From assembly GCA_002400885.1 (NCBI GenBank), contig NVRM01000019.1, positions 1 to 33,844 of the forward strand: 33,844 nucleotides of DNA. Direction: 5' to 3'. The notes beneath the pieces are model-generated. The model did no database searches, was not told where the DNA came from, and saw only the letters and a list, made by a program, of their open reading frames with translations. Within the stretch, counting starts at the first letter, position 1. The number at the start of each line of letters is the position of its first letter. Below are positions 7,982 through 17,202 of this stretch, in pieces. The translations under genes and the position numbers were made by a program. This DNA is from Flavobacteriaceae bacterium. Lineage in GTDB: Bacteria > Bacteroidota > Bacteroidia > Flavobacteriales > Flavobacteriaceae.

Positions 7982-9019
7982 ATGCGAACACTTCTTCTCC
8001 CTCTAATCACTTTTTGTTGTTGTTTTATTTCTTGTAAAAAAACATACCTCCCTCGCAACACAATTAAAGTACACATTCAAACCTTTCATAAACCAGGAAC
8101 AAGTATCCGAGCCTTGACTATTTTAAGTGACAGCACAATGATATATGCTGGTTCCCAAGGAGATATAACGACTACGACAGATCTTGGAAAAACATGGAGC
8201 AGTCTCCAAATAAAAACAGATAGTATCGTCCCTCATTTTAGGGCAATTTCTAGCACAAATAATGCTTTTTATGCACTGTCGATTGGAAACCCTGCACTCC
8301 TCTATCAATCCAAAGGAAACGGGTTTAATATTGTTTATAAGGAAGTACACGAAAAAGTGTTTTATAATAGCATGGCGTTTTTTGATGATTTAAATGGCAT
8401 CGCTATGGGAGACCCTACGGATACATGCCTATCTTTGTTAATTACCAGAAATGGTGGAGAATCATGGGCTAAAATAAATTGTGAATTCTTACCGAATATA
8501 CTTCCAGGAGAAGCTGCATTTGCAGCGAGTAATACGAATATTAGCATTGTAGGAAGTCATGCTTGGATCGTAACTGGAGGTACAGCAGCTCGTATTTTCC
8601 ACAGCGAGGACAAGGGCCTTACTTGGGAAGTTTTTCAGACTCCAATCACACAAGAAATTTCTACTACAGGAATTTATACAAGTGCGTTTTTTAACGAGAA
8701 TCAAGGTATTATAATGGGAGGAGATTACACCCGTAAAAGCGAAATAATGCCCAGTAAAGCCCTCACTTATGACGGAGGAAAAACATGGAAAATAATTCCT
8801 CAAGCACAGCCTAGCTTTATTAGTTGCGTTCAATACATTCCTCACACTCAAGGCATGGAGCTATTGGCCACATCCACCCAAGGCATCTATTATTCTAATG
8901 ACCAAGGAAATACCTGGAAAAAAATTAGCGATAAAGGTTTCTTCAGTTTTAGAATGATCGATAAAAATACCGCTTGGATGGCGGGAAATGAACAAGTAGC
9001 ACTCCTAAGAATTCAATAA
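7982..9019 (+). CDS. Asp-box (BNR) beta-propeller lipoprotein, Ycf48-like
   Basis: 345 residues starting with a lipoprotein signal (lipobox CCFISC). Five Asp-box motifs of the S/TxDxGxTW type are spread through the chain: TTDLGKTWSS, TRNGGESWAK, SEDKGLTWEV, TYDGGKTWKI and SNDQGNTWKK. They mark the blades of a sialidase/Ycf48-like propeller. Flavobacterial relatives are often labelled 'oxidoreductase', which nothing in the sequence supports: no cofactor motif is visible. It probably acts as an envelope scaffold or binding protein; its ligand is unknown. The next lipoprotein gene begins one base after its stop, so the two are likely co-transcribed and translationally coupled. Confidence 0.82.
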   Translation: MRTLLLPLITFCCCFISCKKTYLPRNTIKVHIQTFHKPGTSIRALTILSDSTMIYAGSQGDITTTTDLGKTWSSLQIKTDSIVPHFRAISSTNNAFYALSIGNPALLYQSKGNGFNIVYKEVHEKVFYNSMAFFDDLNGIAMGDPTDTCLSLLITRNGGESWAKINCEFLPNILPGEAAFAASNTNISIVGSHAWIVTGGTAARIFHSEDKGLTWEVFQTPITQEISTTGIYTSAFFNENQGIIMGGDYTRKSEIMPSKALTYDGGKTWKIIPQAQPSFISCVQYIPHTQGMELLATSTQGIYYSNDQGNTWKKISDKGFFSFRMIDKNTAWMAGNEQVALLRIQ

Positions 9020-9020
9020 T

Positions 9021-9581
9021 ATGAAAATAATTTATATCCCCATCATACTGAGCTGTTTACTCTGTATTTCCTGTCATAAAAAATCGGAACTAGCACAGTT
9101 GTTAGACTGTGACGTTCTTGAAAACACTGTTTTAAACAAGGAAAGTACTGATTTTAATAAAACATTTAGTATCCTAACTTCTAAGCACTGGAAAACCAAC
9201 CTATATTACGATAATTTTCAGTCCTCCATTATGACTGCGGATACAACGAAGTCATTATCCAAAACATTTATTTTTGAAGCGGCTTTGTATCATGGAGACT
9301 TGTCGTTTACCGAAAAATTTAATGCATCTATCAAGGTGAAATTAGTCGAAAAAAAACTAGAATTAGTACAAGAGAACTATTTTAATTGGCAGGAAAAACC
9401 TGCCTATTACATCCTTGTAAAAGGGATGAAAAACAAGCGAAACTATCAAGAGCTTACGATCTACATAAACCACAGTTCCCATGCATATTTAAAGGCTCAA
9501 ACTCAGGTTTATGGAGACATAAACATTCAAGAACGTCTCTGCAGTAGCCTGCAACTTTTTAATACTTTAAAAATAAAATAA
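9021..9581 (+). CDS. Unknown lipoprotein
   Basis: 186 residues with a lipoprotein signal (IILSCLLCISC, Cys about 18). I recognise no family. The mature part looks mixed alpha/beta and fairly charged, with one more Cys pair (about 30 and 178). Its ATG follows the stop of the Asp-box propeller lipoprotein by one base, so the two proteins may work together at the envelope. pepT downstream has its own promoter between the genes and is probably not part of this unit. Coding status is supported by the leader, the coupling and the unbroken frame. Confidence 0.72.
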   Translation: MKIIYIPIILSCLLCISCHKKSELAQLLDCDVLENTVLNKESTDFNKTFSILTSKHWKTNLYYDNFQSSIMTADTTKSLSKTFIFEAALYHGDLSFTEKFNASIKVKLVEKKLELVQENYFNWQEKPAYYILVKGMKNKRNYQELTIYINHSSHAYLKAQTQVYGDINIQERLCSSLQLFNTLKIK

Positions 9582-9594
9582 ATATACCTAAGTA

Positions 9595-9627
9595 TTGATG
9601 AATATCAGTAGCGAATATGTACTTTTG
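9595..9627 (+). promoter_or_regulatory. pepT promoter
   Basis: TTG (9595-9597), a 22-bp spacer and TACTTTTG (9620-9627) match the Bacteroidota promoter consensus and predict a transcript starting near 9633. This makes the ORF-track start at 9595 (the -33 TTG itself) impossible for that transcript and supports the ATG at 9643. Confidence 0.7.
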
Positions 9628-9642
9628 AAAAAAACAATTAGT

Positions 9643-10875
9643 ATGCAACATATCATAGATCGATTTGTAAAATACATTACTATCGATACCCAATCAGACC
9701 CCAACAATCCTGCGTTTCCAAGTACTGAAAAGCAATGGAACTTAGGTAAATTACTTGTTGAAGAATTAAATGAAATAGGAATGCAAGATGTTTCTATTGA
9801 TGACAACTGCTACGTAATGGCAACATTGCCATCGAATGTGGATCATAAAGTACCTACCATTGGCTTTATTGCTCACATGGATACCAGTCCTGATTTTACA
9901 GGGACCAACGTAAAACCTCAATTTCATGAGAATTACGATGGTAAAGACATCATTTTAAACAAGGAAAAAAACATCGTGTTATCTCCAAGTTATTTTGACG
10001 ATCTTTTATTATACGTAGGTCAAACTATAATTACTACGGATGGAACTACCTTGCTTGGTGCAGATGACAAAGCTGGAATTACGGAAATAGTTAGTGCCAT
10101 GGAGCACTTGATCAAAAACCCACAGATTAAACACGGGGAAATTAAAATAGGATTTACACCGGACGAAGAAGTAGGGAAAGGTGCACACTTATTTGATGTT
10201 AAGAAATTTGGCGCAGAATGGGCTTATACCATGGATGGTAGCACCGTTGGTGAATTAGAGTATGAAAACTTTAATGCAGCATCTGCTAAAGTAACCATTA
10301 ATGGTACTATAGTACACCCTGGTACTGCTAAAGGGAAAATGATCAATTCACAAACTATTGCTGCGGTATTTATCAATGCAATGCCTGCAAAAGAAGTTCC
10401 TGAATCTACCGAAGGTTATGAAGGATTCTTCCACTTACACGGTATGAAAGGAGAAGTAGAAATTACTGAGCTAGAGTACATTATACGTGATCACGACATG
10501 GATTTATTCATGAAACGTAAAGCTAAAATGGAAGAAATAGTCGCTGATTTCAATAAAACATACGGAGATGGAACTGTTGAACTTGAAATAAAAGATCAAT
10601 ATTTTAACATGAGAGAAAAAGTAGAGCCTGTAATGCATATTGTTGATATTGCTGAAGAAGCAATGAAACAATTAGACATTAAACCTATAATTAAAGCAAT
10701 TAGAGGTGGAACTGATGGTTCTCAACTATCTTACATGGGATTACCTTGTCCTAATATTTTTGCTGGTGGACATAATTTCCACGGTCGTTACGAATTTGTA
10801 GCTGCTGAATCTATTGTAAAAGCAACGAATGTTGTGGTAAAAATAGCGGAATTAACTGCTGAAAAATACAAATAG
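9643..10875 (+). CDS. pepT: Peptidase T (tripeptide aminopeptidase)
   Basis: 410 residues from the ATG at 9643 ([19 protein letters not shown]), the usual PepT length and N-terminus. Cytosolic dizinc M20 enzyme that releases the N-terminal residue from tripeptides. Metal-site motifs are complete: [10 protein letters not shown] (His and catalytic Asp), GADDKAG (bridging Asp), [10 protein letters not shown] (general base Glu and metal Glu), MDG, and GGTDGSQLS near the C-terminus, then [11 protein letters not shown]. The dimerisation domain lies between about residues 210 and 320. The ORF track's 16 extra residues come from promoter sequence. The gene has its own promoter and a strong terminator, so it is monocistronic. 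No leader peptide is present, consistent with the cytosolic end of peptide use. Confidence 0.95.
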   Translation: MQHIIDRFVKYITIDTQSDPNNPAFPSTEKQWNLGKLLVEELNEIGMQDVSIDDNCYVMATLPSNVDHKVPTIGFIAHMDTSPDFTGTNVKPQFHENYDGKDIILNKEKNIVLSPSYFDDLLLYVGQTIITTDGTTLLGADDKAGITEIVSAMEHLIKNPQIKHGEIKIGFTPDEEVGKGAHLFDVKKFGAEWAYTMDGSTVGELEYENFNAASAKVTINGTIVHPGTAKGKMINSQTIAAVFINAMPAKEVPESTEGYEGFFHLHGMKGEVEITELEYIIRDHDMDLFMKRKAKMEEIVADFNKTYGDGTVELEIKDQYFNMREKVEPVMHIVDIAEEAMKQLDIKPIIKAIRGGTDGSQLSYMGLPCPNIFAGGHNFHGRYEFVAAESIVKATNVVVKIAELTAEKYK

Positions 10876-10883
10876 ACATTAAT

Positions 10884-10929
10884 AAAAACAACAATATTTA
10901 ACACAATGTTAAATATTGTTGTTTTTTTT
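10884..10929 (+). terminator. pepT terminator
   Basis: Perfect ~20-bp stem AAACAACAATATTTAACA / TGTTAAATATTGTTGTTT with a 3-nt loop, then a T-run. Confidence 0.92.
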
Positions 10930-10986
10930 ATAATTAATTTTTACTTCCCTACTTTCATCTTATTTTAGCTCTATAAAATTATCAGG

Positions 10987-12192
10987 ATGAACAACCAACT
11001 ATTACTAGACTTAGTGGCCGAATACAAAAGCCCTTTATATGTATATGATGCAGAAAAAATAACTGCTCAATACCAAAAAATAACCAGTGCTTTTTCTTCT
11101 GTAAAGAATGTACGTATTAACTATGCCGTAAAGGCATTGTCCAATATTAGTATTTTAAAGCTATTTCGTAGTCTTAATTCAGGTATCGACTGTGTGTCAT
11201 TTCAAGAAGTGACCCTCGGGTTAAAAGCGGGTTTTGACCCCAAAGACATCATATTTACACCTAATGGCGTTTCATTATCCGAAATAGAGGAAATCGCCGC
11301 CTTGGGAGTACAAATAAACATAGACAACCTTTCTATATTAGAACAGTTCGGAAATGCACACCCGAAGATTCCTGTGTGTATTCGTATCAATCCACATATT
11401 ATGGCTGGTGGACACAGTAAAATATCCGTTGGTCATATCGATTCTAAATTCGGAATATCGGTACATCAAGTACCTCATATCATGCGAATTACAGAAAACA
11501 CTGGCATGCATGTAAACGGAATTCATATGCATACGGGATCTGATATTCTAGACATAGAAGTCTTTTTATTAGCGACTGAAATTCTATTTAATACAGCCGA
11601 AAAATTCAAACAATTGGACTTTATAGATTTTGGAAGTGGTTTTAAAGTAGCCTATAAACCAGGAGATGTCGGTACTGATATCGAAGAATTAGGGATTAAA
11701 TTAGGAGAACGCTTCAATCAATTTTGTGACGATTACGGAAAAGATATTGCGTTGATGTTTGAGCCTGGAAAATTCTTAGTGAGTGAGTCTGGAAAGTTTT
11801 TAGCCCATGTAAATGTGGTAAAACAAACCACTTCCACCATTTTTGCCGGAATAGATAGTGGTTTTAATCACTTGATTCGTCCGATGATGTACGATGCGTA
11901 TCATCACATTAACAATATTTCAAACCCAAATGGGAAAGAACGCTATTATTCGGTAGTTGGGTATATCTGTGAAACGGACACCTTCGCTACCAACCGTCGT
12001 ATCCAAGAAATTCGAGAGGAAGATATATTGTGCTTTGACAATGCAGGTGCGTACTGTTATTCGATGTCAAGTAATTACAACAGTCGTTTTCGTCCCGCAG
12101 AAGTACTTATCAATAAAGGGAAATCACATTTAATAAGAAAGAGAGAAACGATGGATGATTTAGTAAGAAATCAAATCGAAGTAGACTTATAG
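10987..12192 (+). CDS. lysA: Diaminopimelate decarboxylase
   Basis: 401-residue PLP enzyme of the alanine racemase-fold type III group, catalysing the last step of lysine synthesis (meso-diaminopimelate to lysine and CO2). The PLP lysine is Lys49 in NYAVKA. HMHTGSDI and DFGSGFKV supply phosphate-binding and barrel residues, FEPGKFLV carries the EPG(K/R) motif, and GYICETDTF holds the CE(S/T)D active-site Cys that completes the neighbouring subunit's site. NAGAYCYSMSSNYN near the C-terminus is also typical. Cytosolic dimer expected. It appears transcribed alone after the pepT terminator; a large hairpin 135 bp downstream is its likely terminator. Confidence 0.96.
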   Translation: MNNQLLLDLVAEYKSPLYVYDAEKITAQYQKITSAFSSVKNVRINYAVKALSNISILKLFRSLNSGIDCVSFQEVTLGLKAGFDPKDIIFTPNGVSLSEIEEIAALGVQINIDNLSILEQFGNAHPKIPVCIRINPHIMAGGHSKISVGHIDSKFGISVHQVPHIMRITENTGMHVNGIHMHTGSDILDIEVFLLATEILFNTAEKFKQLDFIDFGSGFKVAYKPGDVGTDIEELGIKLGERFNQFCDDYGKDIALMFEPGKFLVSESGKFLAHVNVVKQTTSTIFAGIDSGFNHLIRPMMYDAYHHINNISNPNGKERYYSVVGYICETDTFATNRRIQEIREEDILCFDNAGAYCYSMSSNYNSRFRPAEVLINKGKSHLIRKRETMDDLVRNQIEVDL

Positions 12193-12558
12193 TTGTTAGA
12201 GTATAACGATGTAAGAAAAAATCAATCTAAAAAAATTAACACCTCGTTATTAATTTAAATTATAATACTCATTTAAAAAAGCAGGACGTCTTAAAAGCGT
12301 ATTCAACACGACAAGACGTGAAAATAAAATCATGCGATTCTCAGGGCTTAAAAAACTGGAATTGCGTGATTTTTCACTTTCAAACAATTACTAGTCAGCT
12401 ACTTTGAATGTTAAATTTCAAAAATAATAGAAATCGTATTTCCGCAAGGAAACAAAAACATATCGTGCATACGTCTGACTAGCAGTTAATTACAAAAATA
12501 AGGTGTATTTTACATAACTCTATACATCTCTCCTACCACCATTCATAACCTACTCTAA
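12193..12558. other. Intergenic region with hairpins
   Basis: 366 bp between convergent lysA and the GATase-like gene. It holds the lysA terminator-like hairpin (12327-12374), a short ATTTCC-GCAA-GGAAA hairpin (about 12437-12453) and an 8-bp inverted repeat CTAGTCAG (12391-12398) / CTGACTAG (12475-12482). ACGTCTT/AAGACGT arms also flank about 12284-12319. I find no convincing ORF. Confidence 0.6.
12327..12374 (+). terminator. Likely lysA terminator hairpin
   Basis: AAAATCATGCGATTC pairs with GAATTGCGTGATTTT over 15 bp (two G-U wobbles) around an 18-nt loop, followed by TTTTTCACTTTC after a run of A on the 5' side. It could act on both strands. Confidence 0.7.
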
Positions 12559-13854
12559 CTATGTTTTCTGTTCCTTCTTCTTCGCTGCAGGAAACAGTAC
12601 ATTGTTCAAAATAAGGCGATAACCAGGAGAATTTGGATGTAAGTCTAAATCAGTTTTTGGGTCTCCCACTAAATGCTGATAATCCTCAGGATCATGACCT
12701 CCATAAAAAGTCCACATTCCCTTGCCTTTTGTGCCATGAATATATCGTGCCTCATTATTCAGCTTACTTTGGCCCATCACCAAAACGGTAGATTTGATAC
12801 TTTCTCTGTCAAAAGATGTGGTTTGTCCCATAAATCCTTTGACCAACAAGGTGTGATTTTGACACAGCATGGTAGGGATTGGATCCCATTTCGCAGAATA
12901 TTCCATCAAAGAGAAGTAATCTTGAGTTCTTTTAATTTTTCTTTTCCGTGTCATATCAATGGAAGAAAACTCATATTCGGTAGGACTCCTTACCAATTTA
13001 AAATCTTTAAATGCCAAGGTCTTAGAGAAATCTATTTTTGATTGATAATTGGCTTCGGAAGGATCTCCGTCAAACATAGTTTCACAAATATCCACGCCTT
13101 CTGCCGCAAGGGCAATATCAAAACTATCAGTAGCAGAACACATGGCAAACATAAAGCCACCTGCCTGTACAAACTCTTTTATTTTTAAAGAAACAGCTAA
13201 TTTAACATCCGCTACACTACTATAACCTAACTCCTTAGCTCCTACTTCTGCATTTAACTTATCCTGTACATACCAGTTTGCAGCTCTATAAGAGCCATAA
13301 AACTTACCAAATTGTCCTGTAAAATCTTCGTGATGTAAATGCACCCATTCGTATATTTTCAAAGTATCATCTAGGACTTCCGCGTCATAAATAACATCAA
13401 ACGGAATCTCCGCATATTTTAAGACCATGGTTACTGCATCGTCCCAAGGTTTTTTCCCTTTCGGAGAATACACGGCTATTTTAGGCGATTTTTCCAAAAG
13501 TACCGCCTCCATATTTTTAGAAGGACTCGCTATTTCTATAAGTATTTGTTCCGCTTCCAAGTTGGAAAGAACAATATAAGTAACATCTCTAATTTGACAT
13601 TCCTTACGGGTGGCTTCAGAATCCTCTAACAGGAAAGAACCACCTCTATAATTAAGTAACCACTGTGCTTTTTGTCCCTGCTCCAGGGTCCAAAAAGTGA
13701 TACCGTAGGCTTTTAAATGATTTTTTTGAATTTCTGCATCCATGGGCAACAAAATAAATGATGCCCAAGAACTCATCGTTCCAAGTAAAAACACAAGTAC
13801 AAACGTTAGACTTCTATGCTTCTTTCTTAATGCCGTCTTAAAATGGTGTATCAT
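12559..13854 (-). CDS. Membrane-anchored GATase-like protein (often labelled 'asparagine synthetase B')
   Basis: 431 residues with an N-terminal hydrophobic segment at about 16-34 (LTFVLVFLLGTMSSWASFIL), a signal anchor or signal peptide. A central segment (about 130-270) looks like a class I glutamine-amidotransferase/ThuA-type fold: PKIAVYSPKGKKPWDDAVTMVLKYAEIPFDVI, then EWVHLHHEDFTGQ and GGFMFAMCSATDSFD with a Cys at the nucleophile-elbow position. Relatives in Flavobacteriia are often called asparagine synthetase B, but I see neither the N-terminal Cys2 glutaminase nor the SGG(L/V)DS ATP-pyrophosphatase motif, so that name is unsupported. Its ATG overlaps the end of dnaB by 17 bp, implying co-transcription and coupling. 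The true activity is unknown. Confidence 0.72.
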   Translation of the reverse strand: MIHHFKTALRKKHRSLTFVLVFLLGTMSSWASFILLPMDAEIQKNHLKAYGITFWTLEQGQKAQWLLNYRGGSFLLEDSEATRKECQIRDVTYIVLSNLEAEQILIEIASPSKNMEAVLLEKSPKIAVYSPKGKKPWDDAVTMVLKYAEIPFDVIYDAEVLDDTLKIYEWVHLHHEDFTGQFGKFYGSYRAANWYVQDKLNAEVGAKELGYSSVADVKLAVSLKIKEFVQAGGFMFAMCSATDSFDIALAAEGVDICETMFDGDPSEANYQSKIDFSKTLAFKDFKLVRSPTEYEFSSIDMTRKRKIKRTQDYFSLMEYSAKWDPIPTMLCQNHTLLVKGFMGQTTSFDRESIKSTVLVMGQSKLNNEARYIHGTKGKGMWTFYGGHDPEDYQHLVGDPKTDLDLHPNSPGYRLILNNVLFPAAKKKEQKT

Positions 13855-15352
13855 TCCCTCCTATATCAAATGCTTGATTGGCTGTCGGCATACTCCCTGA
13901 ACCAATCTCGCTGTTAAAATCTGTATTCATTTTAGATTCAAATTCAGTACCTGTCCCTTCTTCTAAATCAGAAAACAAGGCCAAATGTCCGGTAAATTTC
14001 ATGCGTATATTCTCCAATCCACCGTTACGATGCTTTGCTATAATAAATTCTGCTTGTCCCTCACAAGGAGATCTCTCGTCATCATCCCACTCCATAAGTC
14101 CGTAATACTCCGGTCTAAAGATAAATGAAACAATATCCGCATCCTGCTCGATCGCCCCAGATTCACGTAAATCCGAAAGCAACGGTCGTTTACTCCCTCC
14201 ACGTGTTTCCACTGCACGAGATAGCTGAGACAAGGCGATTACTGGAATGTTCAATTCTTTTGCCAATGCTTTTAAATTTCGGGAAATTAATGAAATTTCT
14301 TGTTCACGATTTCCTCCTGTCCCTCCGGCTGTCATCAACTGTAAATAATCAATCACAATACATTTAATTCCGTGCTGCGAGGCCAATCTTCGTGCCTTCG
14401 CACGTAAATCAAAGATTGAAAGAGAAGGTGTGTCATCAATAAAAATAGGCGCATTTGAAAGGTTTTTCACCTTTACATTTAGCTGTTCCCATTCATGTGG
14501 TTCCAAATCTCCTTTTCTCAATTTACTCGATGAAATCCCCGTTTCAGAAGAAATCATACGTGTAATTAATTGTATAGATGACATCTCTAGTGAAAACACC
14601 GCACAAGGCTGGTTAAAAAGTATGGCCATGTTTTTTGCCATGGAAAGGACAAAGGCCGTTTTTCCCATCCCAGGACGTGCTGCAATAATAATTAAATCCG
14701 AAGGTTGCCATCCAGAGGTTAGTGCATCTAATTTTGTAAAACCTGTGGCGACACCACTCATTCCTTCCTGATTGGAAATCTCTTCAATCTTTTTAATAGC
14801 CTCATTTACCAATGATTCCGCACTGTCGGCTCCTTTTTTCAAATTCCCTTGCGTAATTTCAAACAATTTTGTCTCCGCACTATCTAACAAATCAAATACA
14901 TCGATAGATTCATCATAGGCTTCTTCTATAATATCTGAAGAGATACTAATTAAACTACGCTGAATGGATTTTTGTAAAATTATACGCGCATGGAACTCTA
15001 TATGGGCAGAGGATGCCACTTTCTGAGTTAAGGAAATAATGTAATAATCTCCTCCTGCTTTTTCTAAATTCCCTTCTTTTTTTAATTGATTTGCTACGGT
15101 CAATAAATCTGTAGGTTCGGAATTCTGAAATAATGTAAATATGGCTCCGTAAATTAACTTATGTGCTTTTTTATAAAAGGCTTCGGGAGACAAGATATCA
15201 ATCACATCATCCACTCCTTTTTTATCAATCATCATAGCACCCAAAACGGCTTCCTCTAGGTCCAAAGCCTGTGGAGGGACTTTTCCTTTCTCTAAATTAA
15301 TAACTGGATTTTTTTTCTTCCAATTTCCTTTTTCTGGTTGCTTTTCTTCCAT
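13838..15352 (-). CDS. dnaB: Replicative DNA helicase DnaB
   Basis: 504 residues, the usual length, with no intein. The N-terminal helical domain (about 25-130, PPQALDLEEAVLGAMMID) binds primase and forms the hexamer collar. The RecA-like motor follows a linker: TGFTKLDALTSGWQPSDLI, Walker A ARPGMGKT at about 225-232, Walker B CIVIDYLQLM, ALSQLSRAVE and DLRESGAIEQDADIVSF. It unwinds DNA ahead of the replication fork. The 3' end overlaps the next gene by 17 bp. A TACTTTCG element (minus strand, plus coordinates 15442-15449), one mismatch from the -7 consensus, is a weak promoter candidate about 90 bp upstream. Confidence 0.97.
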   Translation of the reverse strand: MEEKQPEKGNWKKKNPVINLEKGKVPPQALDLEEAVLGAMMIDKKGVDDVIDILSPEAFYKKAHKLIYGAIFTLFQNSEPTDLLTVANQLKKEGNLEKAGGDYYIISLTQKVASSAHIEFHARIILQKSIQRSLISISSDIIEEAYDESIDVFDLLDSAETKLFEITQGNLKKGADSAESLVNEAIKKIEEISNQEGMSGVATGFTKLDALTSGWQPSDLIIIAARPGMGKTAFVLSMAKNMAILFNQPCAVFSLEMSSIQLITRMISSETGISSSKLRKGDLEPHEWEQLNVKVKNLSNAPIFIDDTPSLSIFDLRAKARRLASQHGIKCIVIDYLQLMTAGGTGGNREQEISLISRNLKALAKELNIPVIALSQLSRAVETRGGSKRPLLSDLRESGAIEQDADIVSFIFRPEYYGLMEWDDDERSPCEGQAEFIIAKHRNGGLENIRMKFTGHLALFSDLEEGTGTEFESKMNTDFNSEIGSGSMPTANQAFDIGGNDTPF

Positions 15353-15758
15353 CTATATTTTACCTATATTATTTCTAACTCACTAAAAATACGCCTATTA
15401 CAAACCGTGATTTTATCCGTGAATTTCATAAACTTATCTGACGAAAGTAGACTAAATTAAAAGAAAATTTTCCCAATTTCACATCTTTTTTTTCATTTCC
15501 ATATTTAATAAAAAAAATAAATGATCTTAAATAATTCTCAATTATCCCAGTGATTCCGTCATCGTTGTCCTTAGAATAAGGTACACTTTTTTATGACAAC
15601 AAGAAATTATCACCTATAATATTTTCTATAATAAGCTGTACATCAATAAAAAAAAGGAGCCTTTTCATCTGACCTCTTCCTTTTTTCACCTAAAAAAAAG
15701 CCAAATTCCTTTATAGAATTTGGCTTTTTAGTACTATTTTTTTGTTTTTTACCCAAGC
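15353..15758. other. Intergenic region upstream of dnaB
   Basis: 406 bp, very AT-rich. The left half should hold the dnaB promoter (candidate TACTTTCG on the minus strand). The right end has the strong terminator of the FKBP gene and, just before it, a weaker AAAAAAGGA...TCCTTTTTT inverted repeat (about 15649-15686). I see no gene. Confidence 0.6.
15692..15729 (-). terminator. Terminator after the FKBP/TSP3 lipoprotein gene
   Basis: GCCAAATTC / GAATTTGGC stem with a 7-nt loop, flanked by an A8 run and a T-run, so active on the minus strand and possibly both. Confidence 0.9.
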
Positions 15759-16613
15759 TTATTTTACTGGATCTGTATCGAGATAATCTGGAATTCCGTC
15801 TGCATCACTATCGTCATTCGTTGGATCACCATCCTTATTCGCATCTTCATTCCTTGTTAGGATACCATCGCCATCATCATCACTATCCGCGAAATTAGGA
15901 ACACCATCCTTATCAGTATCATCATTATAGATATTACCATCCTTATCAATATCTTCATTTTTAGTATCCACACCATCGTTATCATGGTCAGAAGTATTCA
16001 TGGACATCAACTCAATTTTAAACACTAAAGGAGAATTTTCTGGAATCACCTTCTGTGCACGATTTTTATATCCTAATCCAGAAGGGAAGAAAATCCAACC
16101 AGCACCATTGTTCTTAAAGTAAAAAGAATCATCTGGATTCTTTACTAGTTCTCCCGTCGTAAAATTAACAAACCCATTAGACCATCCTGGCACAACTTTT
16201 AACAAATCAAACCAAATAGGACTGATTCTTTTATCAAAAATTGTACTGTCTAATAAAGCTCCTCTATAGGTCGTATATACCGAATCTACTTTTGTAGGAG
16301 CAGTACCTACACCTTCAGCAGTGTTTAGGTAATATAATTTATAAGCAATATCATCCAACGTAACCTTTTGTACAGACACTTGATCTGTCAATGGAATTTG
16401 TTTATCAGCGGTCACTGCACCTTTCACCTCTCCAATGGTCCATATTTCACCATCACTATGTATGTAATGTTCATCAAAATAAGTCAATAGTTCAGCATCG
16501 TCTAACTCAGCCTGTGCAGCTGCATCAAAATTATCATCACTACTGGACTTACTACAGGCCAAGCCTAAAAAGGCAACTGTACATAAAACAACTATGTTTT
16601 TTAATTTCATCAT
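15759..16613 (-). CDS. FKBP-type peptidyl-prolyl isomerase lipoprotein with TSP3 tail
   Basis: 284-residue lipoprotein (lipobox LGLAC, Cys about 20, followed by SKSSSDD). Residues about 95-207 form an FKBP domain: LLDSTIFDK, the VVPGWSNGF active-site strand, FFPSGLGYKNRA and IPENSPLVFKIEL. The last ~75 residues are Asp-rich thrombospondin type 3 calcium-binding repeats (DHDNDGVD, DKDGVPNFADSDDDGDG, DADGIPDYLDTDP). The expected role is proline isomerisation and folding of exported proteins at the outer membrane, with the calcium tail as a rigid, possibly surface-exposed extension. Single-gene unit with its own terminator. The second Met (16610) is an equally possible start. Confidence 0.9.
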   Translation of the reverse strand: MMKLKNIVVLCTVAFLGLACSKSSSDDNFDAAAQAELDDAELLTYFDEHYIHSDGEIWTIGEVKGAVTADKQIPLTDQVSVQKVTLDDIAYKLYYLNTAEGVGTAPTKVDSVYTTYRGALLDSTIFDKRISPIWFDLLKVVPGWSNGFVNFTTGELVKNPDDSFYFKNNGAGWIFFPSGLGYKNRAQKVIPENSPLVFKIELMSMNTSDHDNDGVDTKNEDIDKDGNIYNDDTDKDGVPNFADSDDDGDGILTRNEDANKDGDPTNDDSDADGIPDYLDTDPVK

Positions 16614-16718
16614 TTATTTTTTAGCTATCAATATTAGAAAATGAATTCAATTTCACGAATAAACCATTCGAGATGACATTCATTTCAATGTTTTCTACGT
16701 CGCAAGATAGTATTTTCA

Positions 16719-16726
16719 TACCTTTG
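16719..16726 (+). promoter_or_regulatory. Promoter -7 element for the S4-domain gene
   Basis: TACCTTTG fully matches TAnnTTTG, 31 bp before the ATG. The -33 region has only TTTTC at 22 bp, a weak match. Confidence 0.5.
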
Positions 16727-16757
16727 TTTAAAGAGAAAAAATAAATTTTAACTTTTT

Positions 16758-17126
16758 ATGAGAATTGATAAATATTTATGGTGCATTCGCATGTTTAAAA
16801 CACGTAGTTTGGCCACTGAGGCATGTAAAAAAGGGCATATAAAGATGGATGGTAACAACCTGAAACCTTCTAAAACACTCTTCGGAAATGAATTGCTTTT
16901 AATACGTAAAAATCAAATAAATTACAAAATACAGGTATTAGACATTCCTAAAAATCGTGTTGGCGCTAAATTAACAGATTTATACCGGAAAGATTTAACT
17001 CCTAAAGAAGAATTTGAAAAACAAGAACTTTTGAAATATTCTAAGGATTATTACCGTAAGAAAGGTGCTGGAAGACCTACTAAAAAAGACCGTCGTGAGA
17101 TTGATGATTTCACTTATGAAAATTGA
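16758..17126 (+). CDS. hslR: S4-domain RNA-binding protein, Hsp15-like
   Basis: 122 residues. The S4 RNA-binding domain occupies about residues 1-60 (RIDKYLWCIRMFKTRSLATEACKKGHIKMDG), the arrangement of Hsp15, which in E. coli binds 50S subunits carrying stalled nascent chains to free them. The basic C-terminal tail (YYRKKGAGRPTKKDRREIDDF) is also typical. It is slightly shorter than E. coli Hsp15 (about 133 aa). Cytosolic. It stands alone behind a matching -7 promoter box, with no clear plus-strand terminator after it. Assignment to the family is firm; the exact role in this organism is inferred. Confidence 0.88.
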   Translation: MRIDKYLWCIRMFKTRSLATEACKKGHIKMDGNNLKPSKTLFGNELLLIRKNQINYKIQVLDIPKNRVGAKLTDLYRKDLTPKEEFEKQELLKYSKDYYRKKGAGRPTKKDRREIDDFTYEN

Positions 17127-17202
17127 TTCTTCGAATTTCAATAAGGAAAGGATTAGAACACCTGCACTTCTGAAATTTAAGTATGAAAATTAATCTTTAA
17201 CT

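Noticed and set aside
13838-15352. Intein in DnaB
   Set aside because: DnaB is a common intein host, but the motor motifs are contiguous and the length is normal.
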